From the NCBI RefSeq assembly GCF_009649745.1, contig NZ_WJNG01000010.1:1-64000 (forward strand): a stretch of 64,000 nt of DNA. Reading direction: 5' to 3'. The notes under the pieces are model-generated. The model had not been told where the DNA came from and did not search any database. It saw nothing but the letters and a program-made list of their open reading frames with translations. Origin of the DNA: Aquibacillus halophilus. Its GTDB lineage: Bacteria > Bacillota > Bacilli > Bacillales > Amphibacillaceae. Made by a program: the position numbers and the translations under genes. Below are positions 1-7,967 of the stretch, in pieces (positions within the stretch are counted from its first letter, which is position 1; the number at the start of each line of letters is the position of its first letter).

Positions 1-89
1 GTAGCATAATCTAAAACAAATATCAGTTAAGGATATGTTGGCTCTTCAAAAAAGATAATTATTGTAGGGTCTAATTTCTTATTGCCTTT

Positions 90-545
90 TCACGTGAAGA
101 TTTTCATACAAAGAAAATTGAACTTTATTTTCGAGGAGTCGACTGCCCTCCGCTCCAATCATCAGATAAGCGGAGTTATTAACATTACTAGCGTTGTAAA
201 TACACTAAAACTCATAAAAAAATATAAACCTCTACGCAATGAAATTTTCAAATTAGTAAGTAGTAATATTTCACGAAATAAACTTTTCATGGAGTTCAGC
301 TCACTTGAACAGAAGCTATTCTAAGCTGCTGATAAACACTCCCTTTCAATTAGAGCAATGTCCATGGAAACTTAATGATTATAGGTTTTTACTATCGCTA
401 ATCAGAACACCATTACTAGTGGAGGCAGAATACGTAGACTCCTATGGGAACAGCGCGTTCCGAAGACCCCGGAAGAATCGTTCTTTGATTCTGAGGAGGC
501 TAAGGTCGTGCCCATGGAAAGCGAAGTATTCTGCCGAAACGGTAG
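90..545 (+). repeat. Composite intergenic repeat, copy 1 (module M, A remnant, centre, B element)
   Basis: Non-coding. Positions 95-137 match the end of a 64-bp module also found at 19009-19071 and 25418-25482. It joins directly to the right end of an A-type element (138-165) that has lost its left part. After an AT-rich centre, a B-type element runs from about 400 to 545. B has a perfect 10-bp terminal inverted repeat, ggcagaatac (424-433) with gtattctgcc (526-535), and an inner pairing atggg (444-448) with cccat (511-515). A conserved tail with an acgacgca motif follows at about 595-625. Reading frames through this stretch are shadows of the repeat: they have no convincing start signals and recur only because the DNA recurs. 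Confidence 0.8.
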
Positions 546-653
546 TACAACACCGATTTAACTAGAGCGAAAGAAAGCAAATCAATGCAGTAGTTACGAC
601 GCATTTTACATCAATTACGAAGATAAAAAACAACAAAGCTTACGAAAAGAGCC

Positions 654-700
654 AATTCAAAAAACATTCCTTACTTTTAAAAAGGAATGTTTTTTGAATT
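654..700 (-). terminator. Long perfect hairpin, probable terminator
   Basis: A perfect 19-bp inverted repeat (654-672 with 682-700) surrounds a 9-nt loop. It lies just beyond the 3' end of the minus-strand gene ending at 742. The arms contain A/T runs, so it could terminate transcription in both directions. Confidence 0.7.
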
Positions 701-741
701 TATATCTCTACTTAAATGAATGTCTTACCCCAATCTGATGA

Positions 742-1308
742 TCAATCGTCGTATCTAAACCACATCGGTGCGGATAATATTCTTTTGTATTGTTTCTTCT
801 TCCTAGTTAGATCACTACTATGAATAAACAGTAGCGAGAATGCTTCCCATAAAAATACCCAACCACCAACGGTCAAGCCCAACAATACAATCTGGTTGAA
901 AAATTCATTCTCAACAATATTCTGTAGATAATAAGATACTACTGTAAAGAGGAAAGAAGCTATTATGTAATAAAAAGATCGTTTCCTTCTATAGGAAAAT
1001 TTTGTTTTTGTTATATATAGACAGTAGTTAAAATAATTACGAATTCCTCGTTCAATCTTCTTTTCTCTCTCTTCATCCTTCACCTGATTTTTAATATTAA
1101 AACGCAATACAATATCTTTACTTGAAGTTATATCGAACGAACATTCTTCTAAGAAAGATTTCAAACTTGAGTCAAGATCACGTATATTATATACGGATGA
1201 ATCCCAGCTATTAAAAATATCATCATAATCTTTTAAAGCAATTTCTATTATATAATTCCCTGTCTCGGAGTCTAAAGTATAAAATTGGTCTAAGAAATTA
1301 CGATTCAT
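742..1308 (-). CDS. Hypothetical protein with two C-terminal membrane segments
   Basis: I do not recognise the family. The 188-aa product has a charged, acidic N-terminal half (about residues 1-105) rich in D/E/K, then a basic KFSYRRKR stretch. Two hydrophobic segments follow at about 108-128 and 136-157, and the tail is basic (LTRKKKQYKR) ending MWFRYDD. The topology suggests a cytoplasmic domain anchored by a C-terminal hairpin. The longest frame starts five codons earlier, but ggggcgg lies 5 nt before the ATG at 1308, so I chose that start. It is a single gene with a hairpin terminator after it, between a repeat region and the ZIP transporter. No function can be assigned. Confidence 0.75.
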   Translation of the reverse strand: MNRNFLDQFYTLDSETGNYIIEIALKDYDDIFNSWDSSVYNIRDLDSSLKSFLEECSFDITSSKDIVLRFNIKNQVKDEEREKKIERGIRNYFNYCLYITKTKFSYRRKRSFYYIIASFLFTVVSYYLQNIVENEFFNQIVLLGLTVGGWVFLWEAFSLLFIHSSDLTRKKKQYKRILSAPMWFRYDD

Positions 1309-1438
1309 TGTTACCGCCCCCATCTAAGAATAATTAATAGTTTCTAATAGCTATTTCCATTTTTCAAGAATTTATATTTAACAATCTCAAGACTAACTCT
1401 CCTTCTATTCTCTCATAGATTAGTGTTTTTCAAAAAGC

Positions 1439-1467
1439 AAAAAGGATTAGCAGAGCTAATCCTTTTT
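1439..1467 (-). terminator. Intrinsic terminator of the ZIP gene
   Basis: The stem ggattagc-aga-gctaatcc is extended by A/T pairs (aaaaa/ttttt). On the minus strand it is followed by a U-rich tract, directly after the ZIP transporter gene. Confidence 0.85.
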
Positions 1468-1484
1468 GTTATGAAACGTTTCAT

Positions 1485-2294
1485 TTAGATAAAAAGTAGT
1501 AAACTTAACGCCATAAGAGCCATTCCAGCAATCAATCCATAAATAGAAATATGTGCCTCATCGTATTTCTTTGCAGCTGGCAATAGTTCATCCAAGGATA
1601 TAAACACCATTATCCCTGCAACCCCAGCAAAGATGATACCAAACATAACATCGTTTAAAAATGGCAATAAGAAGAAGTATGCCGCGATAGCACCTACTGG
1701 TTCTGACAATCCAGATAAGAATGACAGCTTAAATGCTTTTTTCTTATCACCTGTAGCAAAATAAATTGGAACAGAAACAGCAATACCCTCTGGGATATTA
1801 TGAATGGCAATCGCGATGGCAATCGCGATACCTAGTGCCGGATCCTGCAATGCAGAAGTAAAAGTTGCAATCCCTTCTGGAAAGTTATGAATAGCTATTG
1901 CCAAGGCTGTAAAAGTACCCATCTTTAATAAATCTGGATCCTTTACAAATTTCTCAGGTTGGTTCATATCCTCGACCTTCTTCAACTCATGAGGGTTCCC
2001 CTGCTTTGGAATGAATTTATCAATCATCGCTATTAAAATCATACCACCAAAGAAACCTGCTACAGTCAACCATTGCCCAAGCTCATTTCCTACTGCACCA
2101 ACAAGCGCAACTTGTGCCTTAAAGAAGATTTCAACCATCGAAACATAAATCATTACACCTGCTGAAAAGCCTAAGGCAAGTGATAAAAACTTTGTATTTG
2201 TAGAAGACGTGAAAAATGCCAAAATACTACCAACACCTGTAGCCAAGCCTGCCATTAATGTCAACCCAAAAGCAAATAGCAAATTTGCATCCAA
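1485..2294 (-). CDS. ZIP family divalent metal transporter (ZupT-like)
   Basis: Integral membrane importer of Zn2+/Mn2+/Fe2+-type cations. Two hallmark metal-binding helices are visible: IHNFPEGIA and IHNIPEGIA, each with the H-N-x-P-E-G core of the ZIP family. About eight hydrophobic segments span the protein, and a His/Lys-containing cytoplasmic loop (around KFIPKQGNPHELKK) lies between helices 3 and 4. The longest frame begins at a GTG (2327). A TTG at 2294 preceded by aaggggtgggg gives a 269-aa protein starting MDANLLFAFGLTL, the usual ZupT beginning, so I prefer it. The gene is divergent from nirK. A long palindrome in the shared intergenic region (2382-2420) is a plausible metalloregulator site. 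The substrate metal cannot be told from sequence. Confidence 0.9.
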   Translation of the reverse strand: MDANLLFAFGLTLMAGLATGVGSILAFFTSSTNTKFLSLALGFSAGVMIYVSMVEIFFKAQVALVGAVGNELGQWLTVAGFFGGMILIAMIDKFIPKQGNPHELKKVEDMNQPEKFVKDPDLLKMGTFTALAIAIHNFPEGIATFTSALQDPALGIAIAIAIAIHNIPEGIAVSVPIYFATGDKKKAFKLSFLSGLSEPVGAIAAYFFLLPFLNDVMFGIIFAGVAGIMVFISLDELLPAAKKYDEAHISIYGLIAGMALMALSLLLFI

Positions 2295-2381
2295 TATTCC
2301 CCACCCCTTATCTTCGTAAAAACTCACTTATTCTGTATTAATCGTCTATTCCATTTGTTGTTTGAATTTATTTATATGCAC

Positions 2382-2420
2382 GAGTTTAAAAATGTTTCCT
2401 TAAGTAAACATTTTAAACTC
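2382..2420. promoter_or_regulatory. 39-bp palindrome, candidate metal-dependent repressor operator
   Basis: Near-perfect dyad: gagtttaaaaatgttt (2382-2397) and aaacattttaaactc (2406-2420) around a centre that is itself dyadic, gtttccttaagtaaac (2394-2409). From memory the core resembles the cCTTAAGg centre of MntR boxes. It lies about 90-130 bp upstream of the ZIP start. Assignment to MntR is inference. Confidence 0.5.
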
Positions 2421-2534
2421 ATGGAAACTTAAATGTCAACATCTTCTTTTCTGAATCACATTTTATTTAACTACTGACACAATCCACAAGGATTTAACTC
2501 ATCGTCATAGTGTGTTCACAATTAGAAATATTTC

Positions 2535-2550
2535 TGTGATTTAAATCACA
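2535..2550 (+). promoter_or_regulatory. Fnr-type box upstream of nirK
   Basis: tgtgatttaaatcaca is a perfect palindrome matching the TGTGA-N6-TCACA site bound by Fnr of Bacillus under oxygen limitation. A possible -10 (tattaa, 2569-2574) would place the box centre near -39, close to a class II activator position. The NirK start codon lies about 130 bp further on. Confidence 0.75.
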
Positions 2551-2683
2551 AAAACGCTACTAAATAACTATTAAGCTTTAGATGAAAAGAAAAGGTCCGT
2601 TAACTAAATCAAGAAGAAACCATTCACACCTTATCTTTTCATTGATTCTCCCATTCATTCAAAAAAATAATGAGGTGATTGTG

Positions 2684-3745
2684 TTGAAGAAAGGTTATGT
2701 AGTGGTAGTCTTATTAGTTGGAACTATATTTTTATCTATGGCTGGTTGCTCAAGCTCTAATGACAGTAGCTTTGAGACAAAAGACGTTGACAATCACGTT
2801 CAAGCAGAAGAATCAGAAAGCGAAGTAATTAAACCGCATCAAGGTATAAATCAAGAACCAATTCCGTTGCAAATCAAACGTGATGGTACAGATGTATATG
2901 TTGAAATGACATCACAGATTACTGACATCGAAATACAAAAGGATAAACCTTACAAAGCATGGACATTTAATGGTGAAGCGCCAGGACCACTTGTTGTAGT
3001 AAACGAAGGTGACACTATTCACTTTACCTTAAAGAACATGGATCCTTCGATTCCACATAGTATGGATTTTCACGCAGTCCATGCAGCACCAAACAAGAAA
3101 TTTGCTGATGTCATGCCAAACGAAGAAGATACATTCACATATCAAGCATCTTATCCCGGTGTGTTTATGTACCACTGTGGAACAGCTCCGGTGTTAAGTC
3201 ATATCGCAAATGGAATGCACGGTACAATTATTGTTAAGCCAGCTGACGGCTATCCTACAGACAATGAAGTCGACAAAGAATATGTGATTATTCAAAACGA
3301 ATGGTATAAATACAACGATTTGGATGATATGACTAATGGTGAACCTTCTCAGGTTGTGTTTTCAACAAAAGCCCTAGAGCAGGGGCAACCAAATACAAAT
3401 GGCGTACTAAACAGCTTAAAAGATGAACCACTTCTTGCAAAGGTCGGAGATAAAGTAAGACTATATGTTAATAATGTTGGACCAAATGAAGTTAGTTCTT
3501 TCCATGTAGTTGGAACAGTGTTTGACGATGTTTATATTGATGGTAATCCTGCTAATCATATGAAGGGATTACAAACTGTAATGTTGCCTACAAGTGGAGG
3601 GGCAATCGTCGAATTTACTTTAAAAGAAGAAGGAATGTACCCGATGGTTACCCATCAGTTCAATCACGTGCAAAAAGGTGCAGTAGGGTTTATTAAAGTA
3701 ACAGCAGATGGAAAGGATAATGACCTAGAAGCAGGAGAACATTAA
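2684..3745 (+). CDS. nirK: Copper-containing nitrite reductase, lipoprotein
   Basis: Reduces nitrite to nitric oxide at the outer face of the membrane. The protein has two cupredoxin domains. Type 1 copper ligands are visible as His in PHSMDFH, Cys in MYHCG, then His and Met in SHIANGM. Type 2 ligands are the second His of MDFHA, the His of YHC and a His in the late THQFNH segment. The catalytic Asp (MDFH) and the second-sphere His in SSFHVVGT are also present. The longest frame starts at 2582, but gaggtg sits 6 nt before a TTG at 2684. That start gives MKKGYVVVVLL...LSMAGC, a textbook lipoprotein signal with its lipid-anchored Cys, and a 353-aa protein of normal NirK length. The Fnr box upstream fits anaerobic induction. 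No other denitrification genes lie in the window. Confidence 0.93.
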   Translation: MKKGYVVVVLLVGTIFLSMAGCSSSNDSSFETKDVDNHVQAEESESEVIKPHQGINQEPIPLQIKRDGTDVYVEMTSQITDIEIQKDKPYKAWTFNGEAPGPLVVVNEGDTIHFTLKNMDPSIPHSMDFHAVHAAPNKKFADVMPNEEDTFTYQASYPGVFMYHCGTAPVLSHIANGMHGTIIVKPADGYPTDNEVDKEYVIIQNEWYKYNDLDDMTNGEPSQVVFSTKALEQGQPNTNGVLNSLKDEPLLAKVGDKVRLYVNNVGPNEVSSFHVVGTVFDDVYIDGNPANHMKGLQTVMLPTSGGAIVEFTLKEEGMYPMVTHQFNHVQKGAVGFIKVTADGKDNDLEAGEH

Positions 3746-3844
3746 AAGACCATATTTACCAACTAATCCCACGTATGTTAATTAACCATTTTAAAGAAGA
3801 TAGGGTATATGTCAAAACTATTTTCACTATAAAGGTGGGGTCAA

Positions 3845-4219
3845 ATGGATATAAACTCAGAAGATATGGTTAACTTTTTTGATGAATCGATTTTGGATTA
3901 TAAAGAAGGTAGCACTCGTTTTAGAGAGAGATTACCTAAAATGACGCAAGCTTATTTTGATTTTACAGAAGCTTGTTTTCAAGAAGGTGCAATTGCCTCA
4001 AAAGAAAAACAGCTAATCGCTCTAGGTATTAGTATTTATTCACAAGATGAGTACTGCATTATGTATCATACAAAAGGTGCTATCGAGCACGGTGCTTCTG
4101 AAGATGAGATTATGGAGACAGTTGCGGTTAGTGCAGCTTTAGGTGGCGGAGCAGCTTTTTCCCAAGGTGTAACGTTAGCTATGGATACCTTTGATTACTA
4201 TTCAAGTGTTGAACACTAA
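3845..4219 (+). CDS. Carboxymuconolactone decarboxylase family protein
   Basis: Small all-helical protein of 124 aa with the CMD/AhpD fold signature EYCIMYHTKGAIEHGA followed by SEDEIMETVAV. AhpD-type peroxidases need a CxxC pair ahead of the His. Here only the first Cys is present (Y-C-I-M-Y-H), so a thiol peroxidase role is doubtful and the active chemistry is unknown. The start has a good site (aaaggtgggg, then ATG). It lies 100 bp after nirK on the same strand, with a clear terminator behind, so it may be co-transcribed with nirK and respond to nitrosative stress; that link is inference. Confidence 0.85.
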   Translation: MDINSEDMVNFFDESILDYKEGSTRFRERLPKMTQAYFDFTEACFQEGAIASKEKQLIALGISIYSQDEYCIMYHTKGAIEHGASEDEIMETVAVSAALGGGAAFSQGVTLAMDTFDYYSSVEH

Positions 4220-4235
4220 AACTTTCTCAAAGAAG

Positions 4236-4263
4236 TAGAAGCGATTTAAGTAGATCGCTTCTA
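4236..4263 (+). terminator. Intrinsic terminator after nirK-CMD
   Basis: Perfect 10-bp stem tagaagcgat/atcgcttcta with an 8-nt loop, followed by tttctat. Confidence 0.8.
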
Positions 4264-4325
4264 TTTCTATATGTATTTTAAAAACAAAAGCACCAAAGAA
4301 ACCTCAACAAAACTTAGCTATCTAA

Positions 4326-4508
4326 TCAATCGTCTAAATCATTATTAAGAAAAGTTTGCTTCGCTTCCCTTGATTGTTTATGTTCTTGTACCTCCTGTTG
4401 TTCTTCAATAAACTGACCTATTTTAGATCTATTAATACCGTTTCTTACAGCTGTTTCAATCACAAAATATAAAATTATTAACGAAATAATATAAAAAATG
4501 ACTCCCAT
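4326..4508 (-). CDS. Small single-pass membrane protein
   Basis: 60 aa. An N-terminal hydrophobic segment (about residues 2-20) is followed by a charged, Gln/Glu/Lys-rich tail likely to form a cytoplasmic helix. The ATG at 4508 is preceded by aggaggg at good spacing. It begins 12 nt after the EamA transporter gene on the same strand, so the two form an operon. I do not recognise the family. Confidence 0.7.
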   Translation of the reverse strand: MGVIFYIISLIILYFVIETAVRNGINRSKIGQFIEEQQEVQEHKQSREAKQTFLNNDLDD

Positions 4509-4520
4509 CTATTTCCCTCC

Positions 4521-5438
4521 TCATTTACTTAATGAAGCGTTCCTAGATTTTACCAACTTTGACTTTTTCGCTGACTCTTGAACAATAATCACAGCTAATA
4601 TTACAAGAATTATTCCGAAGTATTGCCAATAATTCAATCTTTCTTGAAAAATAACAAAACTTGCTAACGACGCAACTACAGGTTCAACCGTAGCAATAAT
4701 AGAAGCTTGACTTGATTCTACTCTATTTAAGCCAATCGTATAAAAGATGAATGCTAGCATTGTCGATAGAAACCCTAGACCAATTATGTATAACCATACT
4801 TCTAATGTTGAAAACAAGGGAAATACAGACCATAAATTACTAAAAGGTGTTATCGCAATCATTGCAAATAAAAAGGTATAAACAGTAACTGTTAACGAGT
4901 TATATTTCCTCAGCGCAAACTTTCCGAATATGCTGTAGAGCGCATAGAAAAAACCTGAGCCAAGACCAAGAATTAATCCGTAAAAAGAGATTGGTTCACT
5001 AGTAGCTGGAACTACACCAACTACAAACCCACACCCGATAAATGTTATTAGTAAAGCTAATAACTTGCGAACCGTAAATAATTCTTTAAATAGAAATCTT
5101 GCTATTATAGTGACAAATGCAGGAGCAGTATATAAAAGAATCGTAGCAATTGATATTGATGTTTCTTCCATTGCACTAAACAAGCACCAATTAAAAAGTA
5201 CGATACTGAAAATACCAGTACCAATAAAATATTTACTGTCCGTTACCCTTATTTTTAACAATCGACGGTTTTTAAAAAACACATATACTACAAGAAAAAT
5301 AGTGGCCGATATAGTACGAATTGCTACTATCTGAACTGATGTAAATCCAATTTCATTTAGATATGTAACAAAAACTCCAATGATTCCCCATAGAGAAGCT
5401 CCAAAAGCAATAAATAGGAATGCCATTTTTTTATTCAT
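4521..5438 (-). CDS. EamA/DMT family transporter
   Basis: 305-aa integral membrane protein with ten predicted helices in two homologous halves (about residues 5-140 and 150-290), the drug/metabolite transporter layout. The second half carries the typical ending VESSQASIIATVEPVVASL...ERL. The C-terminal tail is basic (SAKKSKLVKSR). Members export amino acids, purines or other metabolites; the substrate cannot be read from sequence. First gene of a two-gene unit with the 60-aa membrane protein. Confidence 0.9.
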   Translation of the reverse strand: MNKKMAFLFIAFGASLWGIIGVFVTYLNEIGFTSVQIVAIRTISATIFLVVYVFFKNRRLLKIRVTDSKYFIGTGIFSIVLFNWCLFSAMEETSISIATILLYTAPAFVTIIARFLFKELFTVRKLLALLITFIGCGFVVGVVPATSEPISFYGLILGLGSGFFYALYSIFGKFALRKYNSLTVTVYTFLFAMIAITPFSNLWSVFPLFSTLEVWLYIIGLGFLSTMLAFIFYTIGLNRVESSQASIIATVEPVVASLASFVIFQERLNYWQYFGIILVILAVIIVQESAKKSKLVKSRNASLSK

Positions 5439-5530
5439 GCTTCACTCTTCAACTCCTTATACCATGCTACATCAGCTTACTAAGAGGTTACTTTATATTT
5501 CGCAAAAAATCTGTTTACTGTATTGAAATA

Positions 5531-5554
5531 AAAAGAAAAAGAGCCCATTGGCTC
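5531..5554 (-). terminator. Intrinsic terminator of the CDGSH gene
   Basis: On the minus strand, gagcc-aat-gggctc is followed by tttttcttttt, immediately after the gene ending at 5564. Confidence 0.85.
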
Positions 5555-5563
5555 CGCTCCTGA

Positions 5564-5776
5564 TTATTGCCCTACTCTTGATTTATCCTCAAACCCAATC
5601 TTTTTATGTGTTCCATCGCAGAATGGCTTATTACTTGAAGCTCCACATCTACATAATGAAAAGGCAGGCTTTGGATCATACACATTTCCATCAGCGTCTA
5701 GTAGCTCGACATCTCCTGTTATTCGTATTGAACCATTATCTTTTACTTGGATAGTTACTTTCTTGTTTTCACTCAT
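5564..5776 (-). CDS. CDGSH iron-sulfur domain protein
   Basis: 70-aa protein with the motif CRCGASSNKPFCDGTH, i.e. C-x-C-x2-S-x3-P-F-C-D-G-x-H, which binds a [2Fe-2S] cluster through three Cys and one His. The N-terminal part is a short beta-rich region (VTIQVKDNGSIRITG). There is no signal peptide, so it is cytosolic. Members act in electron transfer or iron/redox sensing; the exact role is unknown. Monocistronic, with its own terminator. Confidence 0.92.
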   Translation of the reverse strand: MSENKKVTIQVKDNGSIRITGDVELLDADGNVYDPKPAFSLCRCGASSNKPFCDGTHKKIGFEDKSRVGQ

Positions 5777-5876
5777 TTTTAATCCCCTCCCCTTAAAGAA
5801 ATTGTACCGATTGATGGATTCGATGTCTAGGATTAGTTCTCATGTCAAAGTATCCCCAGATGTGCATAAGCTACAT

Positions 5877-6005
5877 CTACTCATTGTTATCCACGCACGA
5901 AAAGCAGTAAAGCGTATGATCTTCGTTTATCACACCATTTAGAAACCCATCTAGACAATAAATAACTCTTCTGCATTTTGCACATTCCCCAACTATTTCT
6001 TCCAC
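5877..6005 (-). CDS. 42-aa zinc-ribbon-like protein (overlooked small gene)
   Basis: Found by reading the 300-bp gap between the CDGSH and VOC genes. A GTG at 6005 preceded by aaggag with a 7-nt spacer opens a 42-aa frame. It contains two Cys pairs, ECAKC near residue 8 and YCFSC near residue 34, separated by a beta-like stretch; this CxxC...CxxC pattern of a zinc ribbon is typical of small Bacillaceae proteins. A further Cys lies at residue 17. There is no hydrophobic segment. Divergent from the VOC gene. I cannot name the family and suggest no function beyond metal binding. Confidence 0.65.
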   Translation of the reverse strand: MEEIVGECAKCRRVIYCLDGFLNGVINEDHTLYCFSCVDNNE

Positions 6006-6085
6006 GTATAGTCTCCTTTCCAACCTACATCGTTCATTGCTTTCCTCTATGTTACAATTAACGAAAAGTATTCAGGAGCGTATGT

Positions 6086-6505
6086 ATGAATAAAAGTCTA
6101 GATCATATCGGTATTGCCGTTCGAGATATTGAAAATAGTCTTCAATTTTATCAAACAGTACTAGAAGCAAAACTCATCGATCGTTATCGAAGTGATGCAA
6201 TAGGTGTAGAAAGTGAAATTGCCATTTTAGAAATAAACGGAGAACGAATAGAGCTACTTGCACCAACCAACAACACCACATCACCAATTGCACGTTTTAT
6301 AAAACAAAAAGGAAAGGGTGTACATCATGTTGCCTATCGAGTAGAAAATTTAGATATGGCACTAGATGAATTAAAAGAGCAAGGCATTCGTGTTTTAGAA
6401 GACTCATTAAGAATAAATAAACATGGAAGACGACTTATCTATTTAAATCCTGCTGATACAGAAGGAACAATCATTGAATATTGTGATTATCCTAACTTTG
6501 GTTAA
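6086..6505 (+). CDS. VOC family protein, methylmalonyl-CoA epimerase-like
   Basis: 139 aa, two glyoxalase-type beta-alpha-beta-beta-beta modules. It begins LDHIGIAV (metal-ligand His) and carries KGVHHVAYRV (second His) and GTIIEYCDYP (Glu ligand), as in methylmalonyl-CoA epimerases of about 135-140 aa. Those enzymes interconvert the 2R and 2S forms of methylmalonyl-CoA. No mutase or carboxylase genes are adjacent, so the substrate is unproven and another VOC activity is possible. Monocistronic, with a terminator behind. Confidence 0.82.
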   Translation: MNKSLDHIGIAVRDIENSLQFYQTVLEAKLIDRYRSDAIGVESEIAILEINGERIELLAPTNNTTSPIARFIKQKGKGVHHVAYRVENLDMALDELKEQGIRVLEDSLRINKHGRRLIYLNPADTEGTIIEYCDYPNFG

Positions 6506-6510
6506 CAAAA

Positions 6511-6560
6511 AAATAAAACCAGCATCTAAACTAATAAAGTTTTAGCTGCTGGTTTATTTA
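6511..6560. terminator. Bidirectional terminator between VOC gene and ypjP
   Basis: Arms aaataaaaccagca and tgctggtttattta flank an inner ctaaact/agttttag pairing. A-rich before and T-rich after, placed between two convergent genes. Confidence 0.75.
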
Positions 6561-6568
6561 ATAATTTA

Positions 6569-7174
6569 TTACGCCATCCATTTCGGTGGTGTATCTTTTG
6601 CCCAAAAAACTTCCCCAATCGAATGGTGTTCCTCAAAATTATCATTCTTCAGGTGATAATGAAAATTGAACCAGTAACCATCACCAGGTCGGTTTTCACG
6701 TCTAACGTGGAATTTAGCTATATCTGTATTTGCTTTAAAATTGTATAAATGAAAAATCTTTTCTCCGTATCCTGCTGAAGGCTGTTCAGAAATTCCATAA
6801 TACTGGAACTGTTCTTTTCCTGACTCCACTAAGATATCTCTAACAACTTGCTCAATGTGAGGGAGAATAGAAGTTGAAAAATCGTCTTCAACTTGCTTTG
6901 CAATTCTAGGCCCCATTTTTGAAATCGTCTGCTCTTTTGCTTGTTCAGTTATTATACCTATTAAATACTCATCTGTATCAATTTCTTCTTGTTCTGACTC
7001 ATTTCCGATTTCAACTTCTGAAACAGGTGTAAATATATCATCATTGAAATTCGTTTTCGCAGAAACGATTTCATCATTATCGGCACTCGTGTCTAAATAA
7101 GTAGGCGGGATATATACCCCTAAAGCCATAAATGTAATTAGGACAACTGATATTTTTTTAATCCACAGCTTCAT
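6569..7174 (-). CDS. ypjP: YpjP-like secreted or membrane-anchored protein
   Basis: 201 aa. An N-terminal signal or anchor segment (KKISVVLITFMALGVYIPP) precedes an acidic linker (about residues 30-70). The conserved C-terminal region carries GYGEKIFHLYNF, FHVRRENRPGDGYWFNFHYH and EVFWAKDTPPKWM. These and the length match the YpjP family of Bacillaceae, whose biochemical role is unknown. It acts outside the membrane, judging by the leader. Convergent with the VOC gene. Confidence 0.8.
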   Translation of the reverse strand: MKLWIKKISVVLITFMALGVYIPPTYLDTSADNDEIVSAKTNFNDDIFTPVSEVEIGNESEQEEIDTDEYLIGIITEQAKEQTISKMGPRIAKQVEDDFSTSILPHIEQVVRDILVESGKEQFQYYGISEQPSAGYGEKIFHLYNFKANTDIAKFHVRRENRPGDGYWFNFHYHLKNDNFEEHHSIGEVFWAKDTPPKWMA

Positions 7175-7376
7175 ATGAATATCTCCCTTTTATGTACTTA
7201 TTTTAAATTTTAACACGATATTTCAAAAAGTCTATAAAACTATTAATTTTTAATGTAAGCGTAATATTTAACTTATTAGCTTTACTACGAACTAGTTGCA
7301 AATTAGCGAAATAATAACGCCGTTCCTCTTCAATTTAGCCTTCGCAGTGGATATAAATAGCGTCGTAGCGTAGCTA

Positions 7377-7790
7377 CTAGTTGATTTGCGCTTCGGGCAG
7401 TCGCTTTCCGCGGGCAACGCTTCAACTTCCTCGGAAGAAAACCGCTTCCTGTGGGATTTTCAGCTGTTGCTTTTCCCGCAGGAGTCGACTGCCCTCCGCT
7501 CCAATCACTATCTATTTAGTACAATAAAGAGAGAAGGATATAGTCCAAAACTAACGTATGTAGTTCTGAAGCTTAGAATAGGTTTGTGTTTAAATCTTCA
7601 CATAGGGCTAGGCTTTAGGCTTTATCCTTCAATAATCAAAACACCACTACCAGTGTAGGCAGAATACGTAGACTCCTATGGGAACAGCGCGTGTCCGAAG
7701 ACCCCGGAAGAATCGCTTTTTGATTCTGAGGAGGCTGAGGCCGTGCCCATGGAAAGCGAAGTATTCTGCCGGAACGGCATATAAGCATTT
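7377..7790. repeat. Composite intergenic repeat, copy 2 (A element, centre, B element)
   Basis: The most intact composite. The A element (7377-7507, reading leftwards) has the terminal inverted repeat gggcagtcg (7395-7403) and cgactgccc (7486-7494). The B element (about 7628-7790, reading rightwards) has ggcagaatac (7658-7667) and gtattctgcc (7761-7770). The centre of about 120 bp resembles the reverse complement of 19090-19240 (shared aggatatag, then tttgtgtt). The two elements therefore point away from each other around a conserved core. Frames in this stretch have no ribosome binding site and are not genes. Confidence 0.85.
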
Positions 7791-7885
7791 TACTTTAATT
7801 AGTGTCAGAGATAGAAGGTACTACTTCGTAGTTTATGGATACTCTGTCAAAACAACAATCTTTTGTAAAACAGCACAAACATAAA

Positions 7886-7922
7886 AGGCTGACCTTCTCG
7901 ACTTAACGAGATGGCCAGACTT
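7886..7922 (-). terminator. Probable terminator of the pullulanase gene
   Basis: Imperfect stem between ggctgaccttctcg and cgagatggccagac with a short loop (actta), about 45 bp beyond the pulA stop codon. Confidence 0.6.
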
Positions 7923-7967
7923 CTTAAATTAAATGTTATTCTCAATCCATCTCCAAGCATCGAATAC

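Noticed and set aside
82-565. Two small plus-strand frames of 80 and 86 codons
   Set aside because: They lie wholly within repeat copy 1, use a weak start without a ribosome binding site, and frames of the same kind appear wherever the repeat occurs.
7386-7884. Frames reading MRFGQSLSAGNASTSSEE and similar, also at 19170-19370 and 25325-25507
   Set aside because: Translations of the A, B and D repeat elements; no start signals, and conservation follows the stems rather than codons.
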